Notes under the pieces: model-generated
What the model was told of the DNA's origin: nothing
What the model saw: the letters and a program-made list of their open reading frames with translations, nothing else
Database searches by the model: none
NCBI RefSeq assembly: GCF_001625195.1
Contig: NC_054389.1
Location: 4,212,520 to 4,276,519, forward strand
DNA from: Drechmeria coniospora
Lineage: Eukaryota; Ascomycota; Sordariomycetes; Hypocreales; Ophiocordycipitaceae
DNA: 64,000 nucleotides
Reading direction: 5' to 3'
Shown here: positions 37,390 through 49,962 of the stretch, piece after piece
Numbering within the stretch: position 1 is the first letter of the stretch
Layout of the letters: each line of letters starts with the position of its first letter
Program-made: the position numbers and the translations under genes

Positions 37390-38960
37390 CATACTGGTAC
37401 TAGTACATGTGTGTACATTTCGTCTGGATGTGAGGTGCCGTGTTCGTGTGCAGCACAAACGACAGGTAGGTAAGTACGGAGTACAAGTACCAAGGTAGAT
37501 TCCAATGGTACAACGGAGTATGCTAGGTACTAGTACGTTCAGAGTATAGTACTGTGATACGAACCTACACATAGTTCAGACTAGTACCGAGTACGGAGCA
37601 CGGAGGTGGGCAGTGGTTTCTCAGCAGCTATTATCAACAGTACTTAGCACTCCGTACTCCGTTGGTACTTCTATGTTCACGAGTACGGAGTACCTACCTG
37701 TACCTACTAGGTAGGTATTGTACTCGTAGGTACGCGCTGTGGAGAGCCCGGCTTGTTCAGCGGTGGCTCAGGGGGTTTAGTGCTGGGAGGCATGGACCAA
37801 TGACGGCGCAGCTCTTCCATTGCTCAGGAGCGTCTCGAGTCCATCAAGTGCTGAAGAGGAGGGGGCGCAACATGGCGCTGAAGTGTCTCAGGAATGAACC
37901 AAACCGGCCGTCCTCCCTCACTCCGACGTCGGTACCTTGCACAGTATTTGTATATTGCGAATGCTTGTACTCCGTATACTTGGGTGTACTTCCCAAAAGC
38001 CCTGCTGCAGAGGTGCCTTGGCAGGTACCTCGGTACGCTCGATGGTCGTAGCCTGCGGAGAGTGGTTTCCGTTACCACGCTCCATGTAGTCAGTACATGT
38101 ACTTACTTCATCGTCCTACTTGTACGGAGTACGTACTAATTACCACGTGCATTAGAGGTACTTATCCAAACGCTTTTCGTGATGAAGACCGAGGCATATC
38201 TGTACTGGGACTTGCGCACAACACCCTGGTGGCACGAGCGCATGTACATCTACTGCAATTACGAGTACGAAGTACTTACTTGTACTTTAGTACCTTAGTA
38301 CCACCCAGCAATGTTAGTTAGTATCGGCCAATTCATGCTAGCAGCTCGAGTACGCCGTAATACGTACAAGTACGACTACAGTAGGTTCTCCGGACAAAGT
38401 AATACATGTTCGCATATCCTTTAGTAGCACGAACACGAGTAACCTCGTTGGCATGTACTTCGCACGAAGTGTCGCAATATGTAATTAGTTGTACTTGCGC
38501 GATGGAGTCCAAGTACTCCGCACTGTACAAGAATCGACTCACAGCCACTAGATGTCTCGTACAAGCAGGTGTTGTAAGTACACGCACTTACCAAAGTACA
38601 GTACTAGGTATTACGGAGTACAGCGTAATACAATATTACAGTACGGAGTACACAGCATACTACTCCGTGCTAGGTGCTCAGTACCTAAGGTACTAGGTAG
38701 TTTACCAGTGAATTCACTGTATGTACATATCCCCGTACTCGTTCGTGCGTAACAAGCAATATAATGTACCAAGTACACCAAGTACAATAGTGGTAAGTAC
38801 ACGTACGGGGCACAGTCCAAGCACGGTTTGTATTTGGAGGCGTACTTTACTGTAGGTGTACTGTACGGAGTACAGGCTACGGCAGCGACATTTGCTTGTC
38901 CGTGGAGTTCCTTTTGGACCGTCGTGAGATCGAGAGGAATAAATAGTATATGAATAGATG
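37390..38960. repeat. Densest GTAC / ACGGAGTAC block
   Basis: About 1.5 kb with many full motifs, for example AAGTACGGAGTACAAG near 37473, AGTACGGAGTACCTACC near 37680, TTGTACGGAGTACGTAC near 38118, GTATTACGGAGTACAGCG near 38607 and TGTACGGAGTACAGG near 38859. Associated CTAGGTAC and AAGTACT elements fill the gaps. Confidence 0.65.
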
Positions 38961-39957
38961 TACGTGTACTCCGTACGGAGCACTCCTCTTACATTATCCG
39001 TACCGTAATAGTCCAGGCTCGAGTAGTTGTTTTATCAAGGACGTACTAGGTACTTGGATTCGCATCCGAGTAACCCTTAATGAAAAATCCACACCTACAC
39101 GTAAGTGCGTACGGATACTTGAGCTGAGCTTGATCTCGTAGGGGAGGGAGGATGCAGAGCACGTTCTGGTTTCCACGCCAGTACAAGCATGTAGGGGCAC
39201 TCCTGCACGTACGCATCCACGGGCATGCAGTTCCCTGGTCGTCTGCCAGCTTGCGACCTTACTCAGCGGTGCTGCGCGGGGACGGAGCAATAGCGACGTG
39301 AAATCTCCCCTTTCCATCGTATTGGTCCTAGATCATGTCCTGGGGACGTCAACCCCAATCCTTCTCGACCCATCCCAACACACTTGTTTCCGCTCCTCGA
39401 CGACATCAGCACCGTGATCGCCCAGCACTGGAACTTATCCAGTTGATTGTTGACCCGTGACTAGGAGACAATCGTCCACACTACGCTCGAAGGCATCCGA
39501 ACGGAATCACTACCATTTTGTGCTCTCGAATTTAGCGCTACCCAAGAAAGTAAATGACGGCATCCGACGGCCGATGACTATGCAGTCAACGAGTCCAGGG
39601 TTTCGAAAGGGGTACAATGTACCAGATGTCGGGTAGTATATCGCACACTCACAAACCGGCGAGGCATTAAGGTAATTATCGGTGGAGTGTGCAAGCACAC
39701 ATAGGTGCACTCCGTAGATGTAGGCACTATGTGTGTGCTTGGAGTTCGGAGCACACAATAGTTACCTCGTGCAAGCCCAGCTCTAGACCGACTGGATGCG
39801 ATGTACTCTGCGCGGGTACTGGTGATTCATCCGATGTACCGGTAGCTATTTATTGCGAGTTTTTTTCATGTGTCGTTTTCAATTGTTAAAACGGATGCTT
39901 CGGTTTCAAAACACCGCTCTCGTCATTCATCGTTCGTTTCGAGGGCGATGAATCACA

Positions 39958-40203
39958 ATGTCGCTGAGCCTTATTATAACCCTACTGCTTACCATGTTTC
40001 AAGGCGTCACTCATGCTGCAGCAATCGGAGATTGGCTGATTATGGCACCGGCTGCTGCAGCCTGCAGGCCGCCTGTGCTCCTTGATACATCCTGGGCGCA
40101 CGGGAACGAGCACCTCTGGGACTTGGTACCTACTGTACAACACAGTGGTACAAAGGCCGTACTCGGAGATGTCACACACGGTGAACTTGACGCGACATTG
40201 TGA
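39958..40203 (+). CDS. Possible small secreted protein (speculative 81-aa ORF)
   Basis: The ATG-initiated frame gives 81 aa with an N-terminus resembling a signal peptide (MSLSLIITLLLTMFQGVTHA) and a plausible cleavage after THA. The rest is unremarkable, with a single cysteine and no recognised domain. It lies alone in a long spacer with ordinary base composition. A frame of this size can arise by chance, and no intron signals or family match support it. It is listed because a signal-like start is the only protein-like signal in this spacer. Confidence 0.15.
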   Translation: MSLSLIITLLLTMFQGVTHAAAIGDWLIMAPAAAACRPPVLLDTSWAHGNEHLWDLVPTVQHSGTKAVLGDVTHGELDATL

Positions 40204-41289
40204 CCTGCTCCGAATACCCGGCCAAGCCATGCCCGCTGATTTAGAATCCTTCCAACCGCTGAAGGAAGAGTTGCCTGCGGTGTAACGACTGGCGGGCGGC
40301 ACGCACACACCTACTCGCACCTACGCCCTGGTCGGTCTGCATTCACGTACGCTCTGCATGGCGACGCGTGCATATTGTCCGACATCCGCACAGTACACTC
40401 CAGTATCCAAGGAGGAAACCTGCCTATAGGTCTCAAGGCAAGCGTGCATGCGTTTTTTTGGTGCTGCTGTGCTCCTTTTGTGGCAAGGTATCGGAGGTGC
40501 TCGTTCGTCCCAGCAAGCATGGGTGACTCTGTCACGTGCGTGCATACTGACAAGCTTGCCCTTGTTCTGCCTAAATGCGACAGAGTAAATGCGGGCAAGA
40601 CAATTCGGCACATCGTTGGCGGTGAGTATGGAACGCAGCAGTCCAGCCAAGACAATTGTTGGGGTAAGACGACTCAAACGAGGTAATTGGCCGCATTAAT
40701 ACTATTAGGCCAGTACCAACAATGCTAGTACGGCTCAAGTACAGTTCAAGTACAGTACAAAGCTTACTTATACTTGTCGCCGAGCACCAGCACATGACGT
40801 CGTGGTGGATCGCAGTGTGCCTTTGCCAAATCTGCAGGCTGAAATTATATGATGCACGACGAGTACTCCGTACTATCAGGGGCATTCGGAGAGAGGTGGC
40901 AATTTTTTAGCACTCCGAAAGGGATATGCGGTTAGTCGTCTGCATATTGAGATTCATCAACTGGATTCTGTCTTCTACACCTGCAGGTCTCCATGTGCAC
41001 TGTGCTGTACGGCGAGCGGAAAGGTGAGGGAGGGGGTGTTACAGTGGGGGCGGCTGATCGACCGTCGCATACATATACATTGCTGGCACAACGACGACTT
41101 TGAGGGGGCAAGTAGAGCAAAAAAGAAAGAAAAGAACCAAGGACTGGATTTCATGTGCGAGTGAGTTGGCTGCTCACTGTGCATGGCTGGCAGCTGCATG
41201 AGGATACAAGCGTAGAATGAATGGCGGAAGTGCAGCTTTGTCTTCCCGCCGAAGATGGTGTCTCCACCGACCCGCGCCAACTCTCCCTA

Positions 41290-41400
41290 AGGAGTTGCAG
41301 TACCTGTACTGTAGGCGTACTAGTACCTACCGACTGGTACCTACCTAGTACAGTACTACAGCTACAGTACTAGGTAGGTAGGTAGGTAGCGAACCAACAA
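41290..41400. repeat. GTAC / GGTA-repeat tract
   Basis: GTACCTACCTAGTACAGTACTACAG-like sequence followed by TAGGTAGGTAGGTAGGTAGC around 41372-41390, a short four-base tandem run. Confidence 0.7.
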
Positions 41401-41743
41401 AGGTACTAATAGCACTAATCAATTAGTACCGCTAATAATAACTAACAGCTGACGGCGGGTTGCGCAAAGCATCTCGTCTGTTTAGCACCCGCCCCACGTT
41501 GGGACGCCCACGGATTGCCTCGCTAACTCAGCATTGCACTCTCATTCATAGTCTCACCGCACTGCCATTGCGATCGTCATCCTGAGCGACTCGTCCGTCC
41601 CTGGCCACCCTCCTCCACCCTGCGCAGTCAACCATGGGGCACGGCTGGTTTCTCTAGCGCCGCCGAAAGGAGTCACCACCGGAGTTAAGGAGTCGTAGGC
41701 CTGTCCGGAGTGGCGGGAGTCGCAGGAGTCTTTCTCCATCGTT

Positions 41744-44700
41744 ATGCCTCTCGTCCTGCCGACGCCGCCGAAGTCGCCCTCACCACCCCAATCTCGACTG
41801 GCCCCGAGCTCTTCCAAGTCGTCGTCGACTCGGCCAGCTCCCGGACCAAGGCAGACCTTGCCTGGCGGCCCAGCAGACATGACTCTTCGATCCGACAGGA
41901 ATGGCTCAATGCCGCCGGCTGCCACGAGCGCTGCCAACGGAAACAGTCACGGCCACGGTTACGGCCACGGCCACGGCAATGGAAATAGAAACGAGTACCG
42001 CGACGGCGGCGACGAGGCCGGCACTTCGAGGTTCCGGGTACAAGGCGACAGCAGTCCCGACCGCGATACATCATCCAACACGACCGACGATCGACGACCC
42101 TCGAGCGCGCTCGCCCGAAGCAATGGCGTTGCACATCTCACCGAGACATACGACGACATGGACCTCAATGGACCGACGCGGCCAACGAAGCCGCAGCTTC
42201 TCCGATCAAAGAGCGACTTTATGCCGCGGCAGATGGAAAACGGAGCGACCGATGCCCTGATCCCGGATTGGGGAGCTAGACACGGCTTCGAGGATCACTA
42301 CCAGTCGGAGCACATCATCTCCCAGCTCGTCAATGTAGGTCGCGTTCCCTTGATTACCGCTCATGCTGGGGCCTTGCACTCCGACCCCGTCACGTCCCAG
42401 GATTGGAACAAGGCGAGAGAGGCATGGAGATGGCATGGAGATGCCGGGCATCGTTGGGGAAAGAGAGGAACATGGAGAAGTAGCCCATGGCGAAGGGAAT
42501 AACCAAGAACACGCACGCCAAAGGATGCAGAGAAGCACGTGAAGAGGCACAAGGACGAGATCAAGAACAAGGGTCAGGAGGATCGTGTCGGCTGGCTGAC
42601 CGAAGCCAGTGCGGAAGTGGCGGTGACACGCTCCGACCAGGAACCTTGACGTCCCCATGGCCCTGTGCTGTGCTGTGCTGTGCTGCGCTGCGTTGTCCCT
42701 CCTCCTGCTGCTTCCACTCCACCACCACAAGCTCCCATCCCCTCCTCTCTCACACCCTCCGCTGCGGCGGCGACCTCCTCCTCCTCCTCCTCCTCCTCCT
42801 CCCCCTTCCCCTTTCCCACCCCCCCCTCCCCTTCTGCCTCCCCTTTCTTCTCCTCACCTTTCTCCTCCTCCCCTTTCTCCTTCTCCCCTTCCTCCCCCCC
42901 TCCTCCTCCTCCCCTTCCTCCTCCCCCACTCCCCCAAGCTTCTCCTCCTTGCCCCGCGCGGCAGTCGCCAGTGTCGGCTCCGCGACGCCGTCATGGAATT
43001 GTAGGAAGATTCTGTGCTAGAGAAGCTGCGCGACTATGAAGATATATGGGAAACGAAGAGACACGCTAACAGATCGCCCCAGAACTGGTACATGTATTTC
43101 ACGGATAAGCGCCACGAAACGACGGGAAGGCCCCGACCGCTAGAGTACGAGCTGCAAGACTGGCGCCAGCGCGACAGGCTCAAGACCGTCTCGGCCGCGC
43201 TTGCTGTGTGCCTCAACATCGGGGTCGAGCCTCCCGATCAGCTCAGGACGACGCCCGGCGCGAGGCTCGAGGCCTGGACCGACCCTTCTGTCCCCCCCAT
43301 ACAGAAAGCCCTCGAGAACATCGGCAAGGCCCTCCAAAGCCAGTACGAGACGCTCGCCATCAGGGCCCGCTACAAGCAGTACTTGGATCCGTCGGTCGAG
43401 GAGACCAAGAAGTTCTGCGTCTCCCTGCGTCGCAACGCCAAGGACGAACGCGTCCTCCTGCACTACAATGGCCATGGCGTGCCCAAGCCTACCTCCTCGG
43501 GCGAGATCTGGGTCTTCAACAAAAACTACACGCAGTACATCCCCGTCAGCCTCTACGACTTGCAGCTCTGGCTGCAGGCGCCCACCATCTTTGTCTGGGA
43601 TTGCTCCGAAGCGGGCAACATCCTGCACAACTACCATCGCTTCGTCGACAAGCACGAGGAGGAGGAAGAGGAGGCGGCCGCGCGGGATCCTCACTATGAA
43701 AAGATCAACTTTCGCCCCTACATCCACCTCGCCGCCTGCGCCGTCAGGGAGAGTCTGCCGACGAACCCGGTCTTGCCGGCCGATCTCTTCACCGCCTGCC
43801 TCACGACGCCCATCGAGATGGCCCTCTGGTTCTTCGTCCTCCAGAACCCGCTCAGGACCGGCCTCACGCCGGAAAGAGCCAAGCAGCTGCCGGGACGGCT
43901 TCAAGAGAGACGCACTCCTCTGGGTGAGCTGAATTGGATCTTCACCGCCATCACCGACAGCATCGCCTGGACGACGCTGCCCCGCGACCTCTTCCGCAAG
44001 TTCTTCCGCCAGGATCTCATGGTCGCGGCCCTGTTCCGAAACTTCCTCCTCGCCCAGCGCATCATGACCAACTACGGCTGCCATCCTCAGTCCTACCCGG
44101 CCTTGCCCGACACCCATCAGCACCCTCTCTGGGCCACGTGGGACCTCGCCGTCGACATGGCGCTGGCCCAGCTGCCGATGCTGGAGAAGAAGAAGAACGC
44201 TAACGAGCTGGTCGACCACGAGTACCAGAATTCGACCTTCTTCACCGAGCAGCTGACGGCCTTCGACGTCTACCTCACGAGGGGTGACGCCATGGCCCAG
44301 AAGCCTCCCGACCAGCTCCCCGTCGTGCTCCAGGTGCTCCTTAGCCAGCAGCACCGAGTCCGCGCCCTCATCCTGCTCGGCCGCTTCTTGGACCTCGGCC
44401 CCTGGTCCGTCCAGCTCGCGCTGAGCATAGGCATCTTCCCCTACGTCCTGAAGCTCCTGCAGTCGGCCGCGGCCGAGCTGAAGCCCGTCATGGTCTTCAT
44501 CTGGGCCCGCCTCATCGCCGTCGACATTTCCTGCCAGCAAGACCTGATCAAGGACAGCGGCTACAGCTACTTTGCCCACATCCTGAAGCCCTCCGAGGGC
44601 CTGCCGGTCGTGGACAGCGACGAGCACAAGGCCATGTGCGCCTTCATCCTCGCCATGCTCTGCAAGGACTACAGGAACGGCCAGATGGTCTGCAACCAGA

Positions 44701-47111
44701 CCGACATACTTTCCTACTGCCTCTTTCACCTCCGGAACGAGGGCAACCCGCTCCTGCGCCAGTGGGCGTGCCTGTGCATCAGCCAGCTGTGGCGGGACCT
44801 CCCCGAGGCCAAATGGCGCGGCATCCGGGAGAACGCGTACGTCAAGCTGGCTTATCTCATCCGAGACCCGTCCTGCGAGGTGCGCGCGGCCATGATCCAC
44901 GCCATGACCACCTTCCTCGGCATTCCCGACCTGACGGAGGAGGTGGCCCGAATCGAGGAGTCGATCGCGTGGACCATTCTGGAAATGGGCACCGACGGCA
45001 GTCCCATGGTGCGCCAGGAATACCTCGTCTTCCTCTCCCACTTTATTCCTCGCTTTGAGAATAAGTTCCTCGTCGCGGCGTTCGAGCACCTCCAGGAGGA
45101 GAAGGACTACCTCGCGTCGCCGCCTCCGAACGACGGCCAGGAGCACAAGATGGGCCTGCACTACGCCGCCCGGGGGAAGCGGAACAAGGACGGGACCATC
45201 AAGCACGCGGCCCACGGCCTGTCGCACAACACCGTCTACATGGCCTGCTGGAAGCATGCCCTGATCCTCAGCGTGGATCCCCACCCGCAGGTGCAGCGGG
45301 AGGCGACCGTCGTCGTCGACTACGTGCACAAGGCCCTCGTCAACTCGACCGCCGGCAGGGCGGCCCAGGCGCTGATGCGAGACATCCAGCGGCGGACGAA
45401 CAGCAGGGCAACCCAGAGGCAGGCCCTCGGCGTCGCCCAAAGGATGGCGTCGCGAGGTGCAGGGGCTTCGGGCGCGGCGCCGCAGCCGCAAGCGGGCATC
45501 CTGCGCAGGACGGCAAGCCTGCTCATCCAGTCCTTCATCGGCGGCGAGGACAAGCCGAGGCCGAGCAACCCGTCAAGCTCGAGCCCGAGCTCGCCGGCCA
45601 AGTCCCCTTCAGCCGCCAAGCTGGCCGGGGCGCCTGGGGTTCGCGGCGGCCACGGCCCGGCTCTTGCGACTCCTGCGACTCCGGCCGCTGCTGCGGTCAC
45701 GGGTATTCCCTCCGATCAAGCGTCGGCGCCGCCGGAGCAGCAGCAGAAGGTGATGCCGAACGAGACGCCGGCGTACCATGTCGCGCGCGAGCCGATGTCG
45801 GGCGCATACGCGGCGAGGGACCTTACCCTGCGACCCCAGCTTCCCCTCGAGAGCGGTTTTCTGGAATGGTCGATTGAGTATTTCCGAGAACCGCAGATGA
45901 AAGCCAGCGAGGCGGACGAGCCGGGCAGCACCGAGTACAACGAGCGGCTCTGGCGGAGGGCGCGGAACGAGAACACGCTGCGGGAAACGCAGCCGCTGAA
46001 GCAGATCGCGGGATCGCACCGGTGGAACGACCAGCTCGGGATAATCAACAACGGCGCGCAGCCGGCCAAGATGACGTTCCATCAGTACGAGGACCACCTC
46101 GCCGTGTCCGACGACGGCAACACCGTCTGCGTCTGGGACTGGAAGAGGCAAGGTCGGCTCAGCAGGTTCAGCAACGGCAACCCCGAGGGGTCCAGCATCA
46201 GCGACATGAAGTTCATCAACGAGGACGATCAGGCCTTCCTCCTCATCGGCTCGTCGGACGGCGTCGTCCGCGTCTACCGGCACTACGACGCCGACGGCGG
46301 CATCGAGCTTGCGACGTCGTGGCGCGCGCTGACGCACATGGTTCCGAGCAACGTTAATTCCGGCATGGTCTTCGACTGGCAGCAGGTGACGGGCCGGATC
46401 CTCGTGGCGGGCGACGTCCGCGTGATCCGCGTGTGGTACGCGGCGCACGAAACCTGCGTCATGGACATACCGGCCCGCTCGGGCTCCTGCGTGACCTCGC
46501 TCACGTCGGACCAGATGACGGGCAACTTGTTCGTGGCCGGGTTCGGCGACGGCGCCGTGCGCGTCTTCGACACGAGAAACCGACCGCAGGAGTCCATGGT
46601 CCGGAAGTGGAAGGACGAGGCGGACCGGCAGTGGATCAAGAGCGTGCACATGCAGCGTGGGGGCCAGAGGGAGCTGATCAGCGCCAGCCGCAACGGCAAG
46701 GTCAAAGTCTGGGACATCCGGATGGACCGGCCGCTGCACACCTTCCAGACCACCCGCGGCACGCTGCGGACGGCGAGCACACACGAGCACCTGCCCGTCT
46801 TCGCCGTGTAAGACCACCCCCCCCCTCCCCCCCTCCCTCCACTCCCCTCCTCCGTTGTTTCGGTAGGTCGTACCGTGCTGATAATGAATGCCAGGGGCAC
46901 GTCTCAACACGTTGTGAAGGTATTCAACCTCGACGGAAATGAGCTGTCACGCCTCGAGCCGTACTCGAGCTTCCTCCAGCAGAACCGGGGAGAGCCTATT
47001 TCGGCGACGGCCTTCCACCCTCACCGGCCGATCCTGGGCTGTGCTGCCGTTGGGGACCATCACATCAATCTCTTCGCCTGCGAGAAGGCGGAACCTCCGC
47101 CTTTCAGCTAG
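41744..47111 (+). CDS. KOG1: Raptor / Kog1, substrate-recruiting scaffold of TORC1, three exons
   Basis: Exons: 41744..42334, 43083..46807, 46895..47111 (1,510 aa). Residues 1-170 are disordered with a His/Gly-Asn stretch. The Raptor N-terminal caspase-like domain starts near WGARHGFEDHYQSEHI and continues across the intron as NWYMYFTDKRHETTGRP. It carries YNGHGVP (His328) and FVWDCSEAGN (Cys371), the dyad positions shared with caspases. HEAT/armadillo-like helices fill about 450-1000, a Pro/Ser/Ala-rich linker about 1010-1110, and C-terminal WD40 repeats the remainder. Raptor binds Tor kinase and presents substrates, coupling nutrients to growth at the vacuolar membrane. Intron 1 is 748 nt, far longer than the others; its ends (GTAGGT, GCTAAC..CCCCAG) and phase 0 are sound. 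The last intron starts GTAAGA, carries a poly-C tract and ends GCCAG. Exon 2 is highly GC-rich, giving long open frames on the other strand. Confidence 0.95.
42335..43082 (+). other. Unusually long first intron of the Raptor gene with polypyrimidine core
   Basis: 748 nt. It includes a GTGCT/GCGCT pentamer run at about 42664-42692 and some 250 bases of C/T-only or nearly C/T-only sequence (about 42705-42950), with CTC/CTCCTT units. The donor GTAGGT and acceptor GCTAACAGATCGCCCCAG flank it. Confidence 0.75.
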
Positions 47112-48095
47112 GTGGTGTCTCACTACTGCCACTGTTGGGTGGGCGGAGAACGACCTGCGTCTCTCGTCCAACAGCTGGCGGGAGTTGGGAAATGGAGAGG
47201 TTCCGGCGAGGTATGTGAATGACGAAGATCGAGGCATAATTTCGATGCCCTGTACAAGATGAAAGACAATTGGACACTCCCTTAGAGGTCTCCTTTCTTC
47301 CTTTCAGAAGGGGCAAGGAAGAGGCACGTTGTCCCGGGTGGTGGGAATGGCGTTATCGACACTGGCGTTGCGGGCATGGACGGCATTTGGGAGAGGCGCT
47401 AGATTTACACAGCCGCGCATTGCTTACTTGCTCACTTGGTGCGTCTTGCAATGACGAGGCCGTAATGAAAATTTGAACCATGTATTGCTGAGCATGGACA
47501 GCCGACGTGTGGGTGGTGTTCTGCGTTGGATAGGTCACCGAAGCGTGTCGGAGGTTGGGGTTGAGCTAGAGTAGTATTAATTAGCAGTAATGAATAGCGA
47601 GTCTCTGCAACACTCTCTATTTTCTGCTTCTTTTTCAGTTCTCTCTGACTGCACTCCGTAATAATATTCCGTAAGGAGTACTAGGTTTTAGTACGAGTAT
47701 AATTAATTATTAACATCAAGTAGGAGTGATATTGCCATAGCTATTACTCCGTACTTACTTACAGCGACTCCCAATCGAGGTACGGTACGTACTATTATTA
47801 ACTGCTGCATGGTGGAAAGCTGCCCCGCCGGGTGAGCTAGAAATTTGTCGATCGCGATGGTGGCACCATCAACCGTTTTTCTTGCCCTACCCGCCTGCGA
47901 ACTTACACCCTTCATATTCATAACACACCAGAGTTGCGCACGCGAAGCCGTCGGCTCTCCTACCACTGCGCATCTCCTGCTCATCCATCGCCTCGATCGA
48001 CGCCGCTTCGACTGCTTGGCGCGTGCCATCCCACCAACCGACCAAGACATCGACCAGTAGCCCCGCACTCTCCGTCCCGGTAGCATAGCAGCATC
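47112..48095. other. Spacer between Raptor and AspRS genes
   Basis: No supported gene. The Raptor 3' region is followed by an AT-rich stretch with a few GTAC/ACTCCGTA elements (47650-47780) and a C/T-leaning leader before the AspRS start. Confidence 0.5.
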
Positions 48096-49962
48096 ATGTC
48101 CGACAAGCCCGCACCACCAGCCGACGTGCCCACGACGGCGGCTGCCAGCGAGGATGGAGGTGACGCTGCCGGACCGTCCAAGAAGGCGCTGAAGAAGGCC
48201 GAGGCCAAGGCGAAGAAGGAGGCGGAGAAGGCTCGTCGGGCGGCCGAGCACCAGGCGAACCAGGCCGCTGCCAAGGCGGCGGCGGGCAACACCGAGGATC
48301 TGGCCAAGGATAACTACGGCGATGTGACGCCCCTGATCAAGGTCGGCGCCGACAGAGTCCACCTGCGGGACGTTGGCGACGAGCACCTCGGCAAGAAGCT
48401 CAAGCTGCGGGCTTGGATCCAGAACTCGCGCATGCAGGGCGCCAAGATGGCCTTTGTCGAGCTGCGGGAGGAGAGGAACTGGGCGATCCAGGGTGTCGTC
48501 GCCGCCAGCGCCGACGGCAAGCCGGTGAGCAAGCAGATGGTCAAGTGGATCGGCGGCCTCAACCTCGAGAGCTTCGTCCTGCTCGAGGGCACGGTCGAGA
48601 AGCCGCTCGAGCCGGTCAAGAGCGTGCGGGTGTCCAACTACGAGTTCCACATCACCAAGTGCTACCTCGTCGCCCCCGGTCCCGAGGTCCTGGGCATGGG
48701 CCTCGTCGTCGCCAACAAAGCCGTCACCAACTTTGACGACGAGGAGGCCCCCCAGGAGGCCGTCGAGCAGGCCGCCAAGGGCGTCGAGGCGGTGAGCCTC
48801 GACAATGTGCCCAGCGCCAGCATGGCAACCCACCTCAGCAACCCGGCGATGCACAAGCGCTCGCCTGTCCAGCAAGCCATCGCCGACGTGCGGATGATGA
48901 CGAGGAAGCTGTTCGCCGACTACCTCGACGCCCGCGGCTTCAACCAGTTCGAGCCGCCGTGCTTGATCGGCGCCGCCTCCGAAGGTGGTGCCAACGTCTT
49001 CATGCTGCCGTACTTTGAGAAGACGGCCTGCCTCGCCCAGTCGCCGCAGTTCTACAAGCAGATCGAGATTGCCGGTGGCCGGAAGCGCGTCTACTGCATC
49101 GGGCCCGTCTTCCGAGCCGAGAACTCCAACACGCCGAGACACATGACCGAGGTGAGATGACGCCGTTCTCGTAGCATTGACTACGTATCTATGCATGCCG
49201 ACGCAGATGTTATGTGCATGGATGCGCTGCACATGTCTACGTGCCTATCGATGCATCTAATTGGGGTAGCTGACGCCTTCCTAGTTCACCGGCCTCGACA
49301 TCGAGATGGAAATTGAGGAGTCGTACCACGAGGTCCGTGACATGCTCGAGGGCGTCCTGCTTCACATCTTCCGCGGCCTCAGCGAGAAGTGCGCCGAACA
49401 AATCGCCATCGTCCGCTCCGTCTACGCCTCCGAGGAGTTTCTTCTTCCCGATCCCGGAAAGGAGGTGCGGCTCACGTTTGCCGAGGGCCAGGCTCTCCTT
49501 CGCGCCGAGGGCCCCGAAGAGTTCCGACAGGTGAGCGATGACGAGGACATGTCGACGCCGCAGGAGAAGGCGCTCGGCGCCATCATCCGCCGAAAGTACC
49601 GCACCGACTTTTACGTGCTCGACAAGTTCCCCGAAGGCGCTCGACCGTTCTACGCGCTCGAGGACCCCGAGGACAACAAGATCACCAACTCGTATGATTT
49701 CTTCATCCGCGGACAGGAAGTGCTCTCCGGTGGCCAACGAATTCACACGCCGTCACTGCTCGAGGAGCGGATCCGCAAGAAGGGCATCGACCCGACGAGT
49801 CCGGGAATCAAGGAGTACGTCGACGTGTTCAGGAGCGCCGGCGTCCCCCCCCACGGCGGCGGTGGCATCGGTCTCGACAGAGTCGTGGCCTGGTACTTGA
49901 ACCTGCCGAGTGTGCACCTGGCAAGCTACTATCCTCGCACGCCCAAGCGACTGATGCCTTGA
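48096..49962 (+). CDS. DPS1: Aspartyl-tRNA synthetase, cytoplasmic (class IIb), two exons
   Basis: Exons: 48096..49151 and 49285..49962 (577 aa). An N-terminal Lys/Ala-rich helix (SKKALKKAEAKAKKEAEKAR), typical of eukaryotic cytoplasmic AspRS and thought to bind tRNA, precedes the OB-fold anticodon domain (about 80-215; LRAWIQNSRMQGAKMAFVEL). The class II catalytic domain follows, with LAQSPQFYKQ, motif 2 FRAENSNTPRHMTEF (to residue 353, spanning the splice) and motif 3 GGGIGLDRVV with Arg551. It attaches aspartate to tRNA-Asp. The motif-2 sequence is AspRS-specific and excludes the AsnRS form. The 133-nt intron splits the motif at phase 0 (GAG|GTGAGA). The C-terminus (HLASYYPRTPKRLMP) differs from yeast RASLFPRDPKRLRP, and no DUF2156 follows, so it is not the AspRS-DUF2156 fusion that makes ergosteryl aspartate. 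Confidence 0.93.

Larger units (their letters stand above)
36456..41743. other. 5.3-kb spacer between kelch gene and Raptor
   Basis: No convincing gene. 36456-37110 is GC-rich and likely the kelch gene promoter/leader. 37171-37194 is a CA microsatellite. 37390-38960 is the densest GTAC/ACGGAGTAC area of the window. 39000-41280 has ordinary composition with short chance open frames. 41290-41400 is again GTAC/CTAGGTAGGTAC repeat, followed by the Raptor promoter/leader. Confidence 0.5.

Noticed and set aside
43140..45491. 783-codon open frame antisense to the Raptor gene
   Set aside because: It mirrors the high GC third-position bias of the Raptor exon, has no recognised domain and is fully covered by a strongly conserved gene on the other strand.
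47703..49232. 509-codon open frame antisense to the AspRS gene
   Set aside because: Shadow of a GC-rich conserved exon; peptide is Gly/Leu/Val/Arg-rich with no family features.
48096..49962. Asparaginyl-tRNA synthetase as an alternative call
   Set aside because: Motif 2 reads FRAENSNTxRHMTEF and the following FTGLDIEM is the AspRS form; AsnRS has a different motif-2 region.
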